Shown one piece after another: positions 7,895 to 17,335 of a stretch of DNA of 64,000 bases. Source of the stretch: Pedobacter aquae (GTDB lineage: Bacteria > Bacteroidota > Bacteroidia > Sphingobacteriales > Sphingobacteriaceae); contig NZ_CP043329.1 of NCBI RefSeq assembly GCF_008195825.1, positions 1,178,001 to 1,242,000 on the forward strand. Reading direction: 5' to 3'. The notes under the pieces are model-generated. The model was not told the origin of the DNA, made no database searches, and saw only the letters and a program-made list of their open reading frames with translations. The translations under genes were made by a program, and so were the position numbers. Positions within the stretch are counted from its first letter, which is position 1. Each line of letters opens with the position of its first letter.

Positions 7895-10024
7895 TTAGGA
7901 AATTAACGTAAAGTCTATTTGTCTCTTGCTTAAATCTACTCTTTTTACCCTGATACTCACTTCATCACCCAACTGATAGACTTTCTTTTTTCTTTGCCCA
8001 ATAATACAATAATTTTTCTCGTCCAAGGTATAGAAATCATCAGAAATATCTCTTAGCCTAATCATTCCCTCACATTTATTCTCTTCAATTTCTACATACA
8101 TTCCCCATTCTGTAACGCCAGAAACTATCCCTAAATAGGTTTGCCCGATATTATCTTGCAAAAATTCTGCTTGCTTATATTTGATAGAAGCCCTTTCTGC
8201 ATCGGCAGCTTTTTTCTCCATTTGGGAAGCATGCTGACAAAGTTTTTCGTAATGTTCTGCACTGGCATTGGCACCACCATCTAAATAATGTTGTAGTAAA
8301 CGGTGTGTCATCACATCGGGGTAACGACGAATAGGAGAGGTGAAGTGTGTGTAAAAATCAAAAGCTAAACCATAATGACTGCTACTTTTTGTGGTATAAA
8401 TAGCTTTCGCCATAGAACGGATAGCTAGTTGTGTTAAAACGTTTTGCTCTTTTTTACCTTCAATATCGGCCATTAATTTGTTTAAAGATCTGGCCGTATC
8501 ACGGTCTGATTTGGTAGAGATTTTATGTCCGAATTTTAAGGCAAACTGAGAAAAGTTGGCTAAGCTTTCTGGTTTTGGCGAATCGTGAGCCCGGTAAACA
8601 AAGGTTAATTTGTTTTTTCCTTTACCTTTTTTAGCGATAAACTCAGCAACTCTTCTGTTAGCCAGCAACATAAAATCTTCGATAAGTTTATGTGCATCTT
8701 TACGTTCTTTGATGTAAACACCAGTAGGTTTTCCTTTTTCATCAAGTTTAAATTTCACCTCGGTAGATTCAAAACTGATAGCACCATGTTTAAACTTACG
8801 GTCTCTAAGTTGATAAGCTAAATCATTTAAAATCAATATCTCATCAACAAAATCGCCTGCCTTTTGCTCAATAATTTCTTGCACTTCTTCATAAGCAAAA
8901 CGTCTGTCTGAGTAAATAACCGTTCTGCCAAACCATTCGTTCTGAATATTTGCTTCGGCATCTAATTCAAAAACAGCAGAAAAACACAGCTTTTCTTCTT
9001 TTGGTCGTAAAGAACATAAACCATTTGATAAACGCTCTGGCAACATCGGTATCACCCTGTCTACCAAATAAACCGAAGTTCCTCTGTCAAAAGCTTCTTT
9101 ATCTAATTCTGTTTCTGGTATGACGTAATGAGAAACATCGGCAATATGAACACCTACCTCATAGTTTCCATTTTCTAATTTTTGGAAAGAAATAGCATCG
9201 TCAAAATCTTTTGCATCAAATGGGTCTATGGTAAAGGTGGTAATTTTTCTAAAATCTCTTCTTCTAGCTATCTCTTCTTTAGAAATCTGGTCTGATATGT
9301 TATTAGCCTCTTTTTCTACCACTTCTGGGAAGGCTAATGGGAAACCATATTCTGCTAGAATGGCGTTCATCTCGGTGTCGTTTTCACCTTGTTTTCCTAA
9401 GATGCTTTTGATAATACCTACCGGGTTTTTAGCGCCATCAGGCCAATCTACAATTCTTGCTAATGCTTTCACACCATTTCTAGCGCCATTTAAATCCTCT
9501 AGAGGTATAAAAATATCATGAAGCATTTTTCTGTCATCAGGAATAAAAAACGCAAAATGTTGAGATACTTTAACCAAGCCCGTAAATTCTAATTTAGCTC
9601 TAGTGATGATTTCTACCACTTCACCTTCTTTACGCTTACCTTTTTTACTTGCGTAAACATATAATTTTACGATATCGCCATGCAAAGCGGTTCTTAGCTT
9701 ACGTGGAGCTATATAAATATCATTTTCAAAGGTATCATCAGGAATTAAAAAAGCCGAGCCATCATTAGCCATATCAATTCTTCCTGTTACAAATGTTTCT
9801 ATTTCATGTAATTGATATTTGCCTTTCTCTTTTTCTATGAATAAGCCTTCTTTGGTAACATCTTTAAGAATATCTGCTATGGTTTCTTTTGATTCTGGGT
9901 CGCTGATATTCAGTTTAGCAGCTACTTGTTTATAGTTAAGAGGCTTATTACCGTTTTTTTCAAAAATATCGGTGATAAGCTGTGTAAGAACATGTTTGAT
10001 ATTATTTCCTTTATGATTAGACAT
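7895..10024 (-). CDS. rnr: Ribonuclease R
   Basis: The 709-residue RNB-family 3'-5' exoribonuclease degrades structured RNA. Domain order is an N-terminal winged-helix-like segment, cold-shock OB domains (about 60-230), the RNB catalytic domain with TIDPFDAKDFDDAIS carrying the metal-binding Asp cluster, VHIADVSHYV and FTSPIRRYPDVMTHR, and a C-terminal S1 domain from IGQTYLGIVSGVTEWGMYV to the end. The length is typical of Bacteroidota RNase R. It is the promoter-proximal gene of the run that continues with the polyprenyl synthase and VOC genes. Confidence 0.93.
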   Translation of the reverse strand: MSNHKGNNIKHVLTQLITDIFEKNGNKPLNYKQVAAKLNISDPESKETIADILKDVTKEGLFIEKEKGKYQLHEIETFVTGRIDMANDGSAFLIPDDTFENDIYIAPRKLRTALHGDIVKLYVYASKKGKRKEGEVVEIITRAKLEFTGLVKVSQHFAFFIPDDRKMLHDIFIPLEDLNGARNGVKALARIVDWPDGAKNPVGIIKSILGKQGENDTEMNAILAEYGFPLAFPEVVEKEANNISDQISKEEIARRRDFRKITTFTIDPFDAKDFDDAISFQKLENGNYEVGVHIADVSHYVIPETELDKEAFDRGTSVYLVDRVIPMLPERLSNGLCSLRPKEEKLCFSAVFELDAEANIQNEWFGRTVIYSDRRFAYEEVQEIIEQKAGDFVDEILILNDLAYQLRDRKFKHGAISFESTEVKFKLDEKGKPTGVYIKERKDAHKLIEDFMLLANRRVAEFIAKKGKGKNKLTFVYRAHDSPKPESLANFSQFALKFGHKISTKSDRDTARSLNKLMADIEGKKEQNVLTQLAIRSMAKAIYTTKSSSHYGLAFDFYTHFTSPIRRYPDVMTHRLLQHYLDGGANASAEHYEKLCQHASQMEKKAADAERASIKYKQAEFLQDNIGQTYLGIVSGVTEWGMYVEIEENKCEGMIRLRDISDDFYTLDEKNYCIIGQRKKKVYQLGDEVSIRVKRVDLSKRQIDFTLIS

Positions 10025-10969
10025 ATTGTGACGTGTTTGTTCTAAATATAGTCTTAAAAGCTTAAAATGAGGATTAAGTTTTAAAGAATTTTTAGATTTT
10101 CATGAATTTAGTTAATCGATATCATTAAATAAGATGATGATATCAAAAAATCTACCATAGACTTCTTTATTAGGTTTTAAAATTAGGTGTTTTTGCTTTA
10201 GCAGGGTAGTGGTTTCTTTTTTATTGGCAATTACGCACAAGTCTTTCCGGCCTCCTAGGCGGCCAGCCCTATTCACTTTTTTCTTGATAAAAAAGTGAAC
10301 AAAAAACGAGGAACGAGTTCATGAATGCCTAAGAAAAACCATAAACAAAAAATGAATAAATCCTGCCTACCGGCAGGCAGGCAAGGCTGATGAATATTTG
10401 TCGTTTCGTCTAAATAAATCTTTATCCACAATCCTGAGTGGTGTGTAAGTTTATGCTTAGTGAAGGTTTATACAACACCCGTCGGATTGTTTCCCGATAC
10501 TGCTTATTGAAAGTTTTTGCAAAAGATTTATTTGACTCCACATCCAAATCTTCATAGGCCGTCTTTCGTTCTTCGGAGAATTTCTTTAATGATTAAAGGC
10601 AGTTCTTGACTATCCGCTCTTTAGGCTCTTTTTACTTTATACTTTTGACTTTTTACTTAAATAAAGCCTATAGCACATGCGGTTTTGCGTTCGAGTTTTT
10701 ACTAACTTTCATAAAGCATTAACGAGTAAAAATAAGCGCTCCCTGTTTTTGAGTGTGGGTAAGGGATGTGTGACAAAGGCTCCTGTGGGATTGTTCAGGA
10801 CTTTATTCATTAGTTTTTATTGATTTTAAAAGGTATTCATGAATTCACTAAAGCTTCATTTTGGTTCCTTTTGGTCCCGCAAAAGGAACGAGCCCCGCCG
10901 GCGATAGAGGCGGATATTTATTGTTTTAGAGATTGTGAACTAATTGGCTGTGCGCACAAGGCTTTCCTG

Positions 10970-11034
10970 CCTCATAGGTCATCGATATAATCGAAAAACC
11001 ATTTTAAGCACTTGCTGCAAACGAGCGCAAGATG
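10970..11034. repeat. Dispersed 65-bp repeat, copy A
   Basis: The segment from cctcataggtcatcgatata to gagcgcaagatg recurs at 11080-11144 with two substitutions. A diverged inverted relative occurs at 1811-1860, 2249-2298 and 1650-1698. It contains the imperfect inverted pair gcacttgctgc / acgagcgcaag. It is non-coding. Confidence 0.75.
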
Positions 11035-11079
11035 AAAGTGAAGCTTTTGGAAATGGCAATTTCGCATAAGTCTCTCGAG

Positions 11080-11144
11080 CCTCATAGGTCATCGATATAA
11101 TCGAAAAACCATTTTAAGCACTCGTTGCAAACGAGCGCAAGATG
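11080..11144. repeat. Dispersed 65-bp repeat, copy B
   Basis: Near-identical direct copy of 10970-11034, 110 bp downstream, with ctcgttgc in place of cttgctgc. It lies about 50 bp before the murA terminator. Confidence 0.75.
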
Positions 11145-11192
11145 GTATTTCTACTTTCTACTCCGTACTTTCTACTTTCAAGACCTATAAAC

Positions 11193-11220
11193 AAAAAAAC
11201 TCTCCTAAAAAGGAGAGTTT
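11193..11220 (-). terminator. Intrinsic terminator of murA
   Basis: A perfect 10-bp stem aaactctcct/aggagagttt with an aaaa loop is followed on the minus strand by a run of seven T. It sits 6 bp past the murA stop codon. Confidence 0.9.
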
Positions 11221-11225
11221 GGAAG

Positions 11226-12533
11226 TTAAATTCTTCTAATATCAGCACCAAGTGCTCGTAATCGGGTATCAATATCCTGATAGCCTCTTTCTATTTGTTC
11301 AATATTATAAATGGTAGACCTTCCTGATGCAGAAAGTGCAGCTATTAATAAAGAAACTCCTGCTCTAATATCTGGCGAGGTCATTTCTATACCTTTCAAC
11401 TGATATTTCTTATCTAAACCAATAACAGTCGCTCGGTGTGGGTCGCATAAAATAATTTGTGCACCCATGTCTATCAATTTATCCACAAAGAATAAACGAC
11501 TCTCGAACATTTTTTGGTGAATCAATACCGAGCCTTTTGCTTGTGTAGCCACTACCAAAACGATAGAAAGTAAATCTGGTGTAAAGCCTGGCCAAGGAGC
11601 ATCAGCAACAGTTAAAATAGAACCATCAATAAATGTGTCTATTTCATAACTTTGTTGAGCCGGTATAAAAATATCATCACCACGTAATTCCATTTTAATA
11701 CCTAACCTTTTGAAAACATCAGGAATGATACCTAATTCTTGGTAACAAACATTTTTGATGGTGATTTCTGACGCTGTCATGGCAGCTAAGCCAATAAAAG
11801 AGCCAATCTCTATCATATCAGGTAATAAACGATGTTCTGTACCAACCAAAGCATCAACACCTTCTATGGTTAATAAATTAGAACCAATACCTGTAATTTT
11901 TGCACCCATGCGATTAAGCATTTTGCAAAGTTGCTGTAAATAGGGCTCGCAAGCTGCATTATAAATGGTAGTAGTACCTTTAGCAAGAACTGCCGCCATT
12001 ACAATATTTGCTGTACCAGTTACAGAGGCCTCATCTAATAAAATAAATGTTCCTTTTAATTCTGTAGCATCAACATTAAAGAAATTAGTTTCTGCATTAT
12101 AAATGAACTTAGCGCCTAATTTCTCGAAGCCCAAAAAGTGAGTATCTAAACGTCTTCTGCCAATTTTATCTCCACCTGGTTTAGGAATTGCAGCCTTACC
12201 AAAACGGGCTAAAAGCGGACCTACAATCATGATAGAGCCTCTTAAACTGCCTCCTTTGGCTTTAAAAGTTTGAGATTGAAAGAACTCTAGGTTGATGTTA
12301 GCTGCCGTAAACTCGTAAGTATCTTTTGATAATCTGTTAACTTCTACACCTAGGTCTCCTAAAAGCTCAATAAGTTTATTAACATCTTTAATATCGGGTA
12401 TATTGCTTATGGTAACTTTTTCTGGCGTTAATAAAACAGCAGAAAGAATTTGCAATGCTTCATTTTTTGCTCCCTGGGGTATAATTTCTCCTTTTAAAGG
12501 TTTACCACCACGAATCTCAAATGCATTCATCAT
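11226..12533 (-). CDS. murA: UDP-N-acetylglucosamine 1-carboxyvinyltransferase
   Basis: The 435-residue enzyme transfers enolpyruvate from PEP to UDP-GlcNAc, the first committed step of peptidoglycan synthesis. GAKNEALQILSAVLL (21-35) holds the substrate-binding Lys-Asn pair. The active-site loop reads KPGGDKIGRRRLDTH: residue 122 is Asp where most MurA enzymes have the PEP-binding Cys that fosfomycin alkylates. The C-terminal GYQDIDTRLRALGADI is typical. The start may be either of two adjacent ATG codons. It forms a two-gene unit with the DUF4290 gene 24 bp upstream and ends at a strong terminator. Confidence 0.95.
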   Translation of the reverse strand: MMNAFEIRGGKPLKGEIIPQGAKNEALQILSAVLLTPEKVTISNIPDIKDVNKLIELLGDLGVEVNRLSKDTYEFTAANINLEFFQSQTFKAKGGSLRGSIMIVGPLLARFGKAAIPKPGGDKIGRRRLDTHFLGFEKLGAKFIYNAETNFFNVDATELKGTFILLDEASVTGTANIVMAAVLAKGTTTIYNAACEPYLQQLCKMLNRMGAKITGIGSNLLTIEGVDALVGTEHRLLPDMIEIGSFIGLAAMTASEITIKNVCYQELGIIPDVFKRLGIKMELRGDDIFIPAQQSYEIDTFIDGSILTVADAPWPGFTPDLLSIVLVVATQAKGSVLIHQKMFESRLFFVDKLIDMGAQIILCDPHRATVIGLDKKYQLKGIEMTSPDIRAGVSLLIAALSASGRSTIYNIEQIERGYQDIDTRLRALGADIRRI

Positions 12534-12557
12534 ATAAAATATTTTTTTGGGGTTTGA

Positions 12558-13289
12558 TTAGTTTGACCTTTTTCCTCCGCCATTATTTTGGAAGCTCCTA
12601 GGACGGTTTTTATTGTTGTTATTTTGGTTATTGTTTTGTCTTTGACCACCGCCACCTCTGTTGTTTTGGTTTGTCTTTTGAGAACGACCGTTGTTATTAT
12701 TACTGCTAGATGGGGTATTTGGTTTTACATCAACTTTGTTAAGTACAACCTGACTTAAATCTAACTCTCCGGCAGATAAATCATTCAAATCAGAAATGAT
12801 TTGCTCATCAGCAACGTGGTCTTTATTCCAAAGTACATAAGCCATTTTCATGAAGTTTGCTATAGAATTCACCATGTGCTGCTTTTTTTCAGGCTCGGTA
12901 ATTTCTTTTGCTCTTTTAATCATGAGCTCAATGGTTTTTCCGTAATGTTTAAATTTAATACGGTTTTGAGGATAACTTAAAACTTCTGGTCTAAAGTTAA
13001 TACCTTCCTTTGTAGGGGTAGGGTAAGGCGAATCAACATCTATCCTAAAACCTGAAATGATATGTAAATGATCCCAAAGTTTATGTTTAAAATCTGGAAC
13101 ATCTCTTAAATGAGGATTTAAAAATCCCATCATATCTATCACCACTTGGGCGTATTTATTTCTTTCTTCTTTGGTGGGTAACTCGCAGATATACTCAACC
13201 ATATTCTGCACATTTCTACCATACTCTGCCAAGATGAGTTTATCTCTTGAAGTATTGTAATCAAATTTATTTTCAACAGTGTTATTCAT
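12558..13289 (-). CDS. DUF4290 family protein with Asn/Gly-rich tail
   Basis: The 243-residue protein belongs to a Bacteroidota family of unknown function (DUF4290). Residues 1-190 are a mostly helical conserved part with YNTSRDKLILAEYGRNVQNM, PHLRDVPDFKHKLWDHLHI and YPQNRIKFKHYGKTIELM. From about 195 to the end the chain is low-complexity Asn, Gln, Gly, Arg and Ser (NNNNGRSQKTNQNNRGGGG), positively charged and disordered, a composition often seen in nucleic-acid-binding tails. No catalytic motif is evident. It directly precedes murA, suggesting a link to cell-wall synthesis or simple co-expression. Confidence 0.85.
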   Translation of the reverse strand: MNNTVENKFDYNTSRDKLILAEYGRNVQNMVEYICELPTKEERNKYAQVVIDMMGFLNPHLRDVPDFKHKLWDHLHIISGFRIDVDSPYPTPTKEGINFRPEVLSYPQNRIKFKHYGKTIELMIKRAKEITEPEKKQHMVNSIANFMKMAYVLWNKDHVADEQIISDLNDLSAGELDLSQVVLNKVDVKPNTPSSSNNNNGRSQKTNQNNRGGGGQRQNNNQNNNNKNRPRSFQNNGGGKRSN

Positions 13290-13509
13290 TTTTGAATTAT
13301 TAAAGCTAAATGGTGTAAGCTTTCTTTCTATACTGATAATATTTTTTAATGTAATGATTAACCTATCCGTCTGATTATGAGATTATAACAATCAAAATAA
13401 TTTAATAAAAGCGGGTTAAAAACAGTATGTAATTTTAATTTTTGTAGCTAAAAGCTGCAATTTAAGAAAATAAATAAAATTGCAATGTTTTTATTTATTC
13501 CTCTTCACG

Positions 13510-15813
13510 TTAATTTTTAACAATCCTCAGTTTTGCAAATTTCAGTAGTAATTGTTTTTGCCCAATCTCTTTAAAGAAAATAGTTGCTTTGATATCAGGT
13601 TTAGAGCCTTCTAAATTAATCACTTTTCCAAAGCCAAAGCGTTCGTGTTCTACCTCTTCGCCTACTTGTAGGTTAGAAGTATCATCTGGTGTAAACCCTT
13701 CGGTAGGCACATGTGCTTTTGCTAATAGGGAAGTAGTTTTTACTTTGCCAGCTACCGGTGGTTTAGGCTTAGAAAAATAATCTCCGCTACTAGTATTACT
13801 AGAACTGGTTTTACTTTGCCATTGTGTACGTTCATTCTCAAAAAACGGATTACCTGCTGGGGCCTTCTTAACAAAATCTAATTCTAAATATTTAGGGTCT
13901 ATTTCATCTAAAAACCTAGAAGGCTCACAATTAATTAAGCTACCAAATTTAAATCTGGAAGTTGCATAGCTGATATGCAATTTCTTTTCGGCCCGGGTAA
14001 TGGCAACATAAAATAAGCGACGCTCTTCTTCCAAATCTGCCCTAGAGTTTAATGCCATTTGAGAGGGGAAGAGATTTTCCTCTAAGCCTACGATATAAAC
14101 TTGAGGAAACTCTAAGCCTTTAGAAGAGTGGATAGTCATTAAAGAAACGGTATCCTTATTATCTCCTTTATCGTTATCATCATTGGTTAATAAAGCAATA
14201 TCTTGCATAAAAACATCCAGACCTTTATCTTCAATATCCTCACGCTCAGAAAATTCTTTAATACCATTCAGCAATTCCTGGATATTTTCATATCGGCTTA
14301 AGCCTTCTACAGATTTATCATCATATAAATCTTTTAATAAACCAGAATGCTGGGCAATATGTAAAGCAGCATCATAGGCACTACTATTTTTTGCAACTGC
14401 AGCAAAACTTTTAATAGTAGTGGCAAAATTACTCACAGATAATGCCGCTCTATTATCAAGGTGTTGAGCAGCATCGCTAATAATTTCAAACATGGTTTGG
14501 TTTTGCTGATCTGCAGCTACAATAATTTTATCTATCGTAGTTTTTCCAATTCCCCTTGCCGGATAATTGATAACTCTTTTAAATGCCTCTTCATCACTTG
14601 GATTAAAAGTTAAGCGGAAATAAGCTATCAAATCTTTAATCTCTTTTCTTTGATAGAAAGATAAACCGCCATAAATTTTATAAGGAATGCTTAGCTTCCT
14701 TAAAGCCTCTTCCATAGAACGAGACTGAGCGTTTGTTCTGTATAAAATGGCAAAATCGCTCCAGTTTAAAGCGTTATTGCTTCTTTCTTGTAGAATAGAT
14801 TCGGCAACACTTTTACCTTCCTCATTATCAGAAAAGGAGCGGGTTATTTTTATCTTATCACCGATATCGTTCTCAGAGAAAACATTCTTATCTAACTGAT
14901 TTTTATTATTTGCAATGATGCTATTGGCAACATTTACTATATTTTGAGTAGAGCGATAGTTCTGCTCTAGCTTATAAATTTTAACGTCTGGATAATCCTT
15001 TTGGAAATTTAAGATATTTTGGATGTTAGCACCTCTAAAACCATAAATACTTTGCGCATCATCACCAACTACACATAAATTATAATTTACTGCAGCTAGC
15101 TTTTTTACAATCAGGTACTGCGAGAAATTAGTATCCTGATACTCGTCTACCATCAAGTATTTAAACTTATGTTGATATTTATGTAAAACGTCTGGATGTT
15201 CTTTTAATAAAACATTGGTTTTAAAAAGTAAATCGTCAAAGTCCATTGCTCCAGCTTTAAAACAACGGGCAGCATAGGTTTCATAAACTTTACCCAACAT
15301 GCCTCTGCCGGTAGAAAAATCTTCGGCTTGTATTTGCTCGTTCTGGTTGTATTCTGCAGCAGATATCAAATTGTTTTTGCACATAGAAATTCTTCCATAC
15401 ACAAAATTTGGGTTGTATAGCTTATCATCCAGATTCATCTCTTTCAGAATAGCTTTAATTAAGCTTTTGCTATCATCGGTATCGTAAATGGTAAAATTAT
15501 TAGGATAGCCTATTTTATGTGCTTCTACACGGAGTATTTTGGCAAATACCGAGTGGAAGGTACCCATCCAAATATTTTTGGCTTCTGCACCAACTACCTT
15601 CATGATACGCTCACGCATCTCCTTTGCCGCTTTATTGGTAAAAGTAAGAACCAGTATCTGAAACGGATCTACACCTTTTGATATTAAATGCGCTACACGA
15701 TAAGTAATAACTCTTGTTTTACCAGAACCGGCACCAGCAACAATCATTACTGGGCCTTGTGTTTGTTCTACAGCTTGTCTTTGTGAAGTGTTTAATCCTT
15801 TTAAATAATCCAA
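13510..15813 (-). CDS. uvrD: UvrD/PcrA-type superfamily 1 DNA helicase
   Basis: The 3'-5' SF1A helicase serves in nucleotide-excision and mismatch repair or replication restart. It has Walker A AGAGSGKTR near the N-terminus, motif II VDEYQDTN, motif III GDDAQSIYGFRGA, motif IV LEQNYRST, motif V TIHSSKGLEF and motif VI YVAITRAEK. A C-terminal Tudor-like segment (GEEVEHERFGFGKV) is the RNA-polymerase-interacting region of PcrA/UvrD. No ATG is available at the N-terminus. I chose the TTG at 15813 (then DYLKGLNTSQRQAV, 767 residues) because AGGAG lies 5 nt before it at 15819-15823. An upstream in-frame TTG at 15831 would add six residues. Confidence 0.92.
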   Translation of the reverse strand: MDYLKGLNTSQRQAVEQTQGPVMIVAGAGSGKTRVITYRVAHLISKGVDPFQILVLTFTNKAAKEMRERIMKVVGAEAKNIWMGTFHSVFAKILRVEAHKIGYPNNFTIYDTDDSKSLIKAILKEMNLDDKLYNPNFVYGRISMCKNNLISAAEYNQNEQIQAEDFSTGRGMLGKVYETYAARCFKAGAMDFDDLLFKTNVLLKEHPDVLHKYQHKFKYLMVDEYQDTNFSQYLIVKKLAAVNYNLCVVGDDAQSIYGFRGANIQNILNFQKDYPDVKIYKLEQNYRSTQNIVNVANSIIANNKNQLDKNVFSENDIGDKIKITRSFSDNEEGKSVAESILQERSNNALNWSDFAILYRTNAQSRSMEEALRKLSIPYKIYGGLSFYQRKEIKDLIAYFRLTFNPSDEEAFKRVINYPARGIGKTTIDKIIVAADQQNQTMFEIISDAAQHLDNRAALSVSNFATTIKSFAAVAKNSSAYDAALHIAQHSGLLKDLYDDKSVEGLSRYENIQELLNGIKEFSEREDIEDKGLDVFMQDIALLTNDDNDKGDNKDTVSLMTIHSSKGLEFPQVYIVGLEENLFPSQMALNSRADLEEERRLFYVAITRAEKKLHISYATSRFKFGSLINCEPSRFLDEIDPKYLELDFVKKAPAGNPFFENERTQWQSKTSSSNTSSGDYFSKPKPPVAGKVKTTSLLAKAHVPTEGFTPDDTSNLQVGEEVEHERFGFGKVINLEGSKPDIKATIFFKEIGQKQLLLKFAKLRIVKN

Positions 15814-15877
15814 ATCGTCTCCTTTTAACAAGACGCTAAATTAAAGAATGCTTAGGAAATAATCTTCATGTTATAGC

Positions 15878-17335
15878 CTAAAGATTTCCACTATCTTGGT
15901 TTGGATTTTTTAAACCATGTCTGGATGGGTCATGCAAAGCAATATTGATATCCATAATTTGTTCATCAATATCATCCACACATTTTTTCATTTGTACGAT
16001 ACATTCCTTTTCCTCAATTAAATTATCCTGCGAAAGCATAATTAATCCTTTTAAAGTAGCAACAGGTCCACGTACTTGATGGGAGAGGTGGTAAGAATAT
16101 TCGGAAAGTTTTTGATTTTTGCTGAGTAGGTCTTTGGTACGCTCGGCAATGATTTCTTCTAATTTGAGGTTTATTCTATCTAAATCTTCTTTCTGACGAA
16201 TAACTTCTTTATTTAAGGCTATAAGTTCTTGATTACTTTTTTCAGTTTTTCTTTTACTTCTAATGAGGATAAATATGATGATAGCAGAAAGAATAGAAAC
16301 GATGATAGCAGCCATAAAGAGTATTCTGTTGTTTTTTTGGCGTTCTAAGCCAACCTCGTATTGTTTTTGAATTTCTGCATTTTTGATTTGTTCCTCGTTG
16401 AGTTTTACAATATTCGCTAAATTTTTTTGATATTCTATGCTATCTAATGAGTGAACTTCTTTGAGATATTCCGATGCTAACTTATAATTTTGTTTTTTTA
16501 ACTCGATTTCATATTGAAGAAATTTATATTCATAAATATATTTTTGGTTAGCTAGTTTTTTAGCTAATGAGTATCCTAAATCAGCATAATTTTGTGCTTT
16601 TTGTAAAATATTTTTATAAACATAAATATATGCAAGTATATCATAACTATATAGTTTAATTGTCTCAAGCCTATTTTCATTTGCAATTTCTAAAGCCTTA
16701 ATAGCATATTCTTCAGATTTAGTTATTTCATTTACATAATAATATGACATTGCAATATTAGAATAAGAAGTTGCTAAACCGATATTATTGCTAATTTTTA
16801 AAAATATACTTATTGCTTTTTCAAAATATGGTATAGAATTTTTGTAATCATTTTTTTCTATATAAAGAGTACCAATGTTAGAATTACAACCTGCAATTAA
16901 ATCTGGAATGTGAGATTTATTAGCCATTGAAAGAGCTATTTTGTAATATTTAAGAGCTTGATTCTGATTCAAACCCTTATAAATACCACCTAAATTATTG
17001 TAACATCTTGCTATCCCTTCGGTGTTTTTGTTTTTTTTGAATATTTCTAATGCTTTATGATAATACTTGATACAACTATCTATTTTATTTAAAACGCTAT
17101 AATTTAAGCCTATAATTCTCAATGATTCTGCTAATCCATTCTGATAGCCTATTTTTTGAGAAAGCTTTAAAGCATCATTTGCTCTTTTAATTCCTTTTAG
17201 AGGTTCAGAAAACTTTAAAGCTGACGCTTCCTTATTCAATTTTTCAACTAAAATTGTATCTGTAGAATTTATAGCAGAAACATCTAAACCTAAACAAGTT
17301 AGAAATAGTATAAAGACAATGTAAATAAACTTCAT
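15878..17335 (-). CDS. Exported TPR protein ending in a histidine-kinase DHp domain, no ATPase domain
   Basis: The 485-residue protein has a signal peptide (1-21), about seven TPR repeats (roughly 40-290), one transmembrane helix (about 333-353), a coiled coil (about 355-405) and then a histidine-kinase dimerisation region LSEYSYHLSHQVRGPVATLK with the phospho-acceptor candidate His419. It stops 66 residues later, at the end of the DHp hairpin. No HATPase_c motif (N, G1, G2 boxes) follows, and the next gene begins about 65 bp away, so a frameshift does not explain the loss. It may dimerise with, or pass phosphate for, another kinase. Family architecture without the ATPase is unusual. Confidence 0.75.
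   Translation of the reverse strand: MKFIYIVFILFLTCLGLDVSAINSTDTILVEKLNKEASALKFSEPLKGIKRANDALKLSQKIGYQNGLAESLRIIGLNYSVLNKIDSCIKYYHKALEIFKKNKNTEGIARCYNNLGGIYKGLNQNQALKYYKIALSMANKSHIPDLIAGCNSNIGTLYIEKNDYKNSIPYFEKAISIFLKISNNIGLATSYSNIAMSYYYVNEITKSEEYAIKALEIANENRLETIKLYSYDILAYIYVYKNILQKAQNYADLGYSLAKKLANQKYIYEYKFLQYEIELKKQNYKLASEYLKEVHSLDSIEYQKNLANIVKLNEEQIKNAEIQKQYEVGLERQKNNRILFMAAIIVSILSAIIIFILIRSKRKTEKSNQELIALNKEVIRQKEDLDRINLKLEEIIAERTKDLLSKNQKLSEYSYHLSHQVRGPVATLKGLIMLSQDNLIEEKECIVQMKKCVDDIDEQIMDINIALHDPSRHGLKNPNQDSGNL

Larger units (their letters stand above)
10025..11192. other. Gene-free, repeat-containing intergenic region
   Basis: About 1.17 kb without a credible gene. It contains a perfect hairpin ttcactttttt/aaaaaagtgaa (about 10272-10298), a near-palindromic cctgcctaccggcaggcagg (10362-10381), a single perfect DnaA-box-like ttatccaca (10422-10430), and two 65-bp repeats listed separately. 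Runs such as actttatacttttgactttttactt resemble filler found in other gaps of this window. It looks like accumulated repeat debris rather than a decayed gene. Confidence 0.6.

Noticed and set aside
10422-10430. DnaA box suggesting a replication origin in the 10-11 kb gap
   Set aside because: Only one perfect box, no cluster, no AT-rich unwinding region and no dnaA or dnaN nearby.
10025-11192. Decayed gene or insertion sequence in the long gap
   Set aside because: No stretch translates to a recognisable transposase or other protein in any frame, and the visible structure is short repeats and hairpins.
15878-17335. Frameshifted full-length histidine kinase
   Set aside because: Only about 65 bp separate its stop from the uvrD start, so there is no sequence that could encode the missing ATPase domain.
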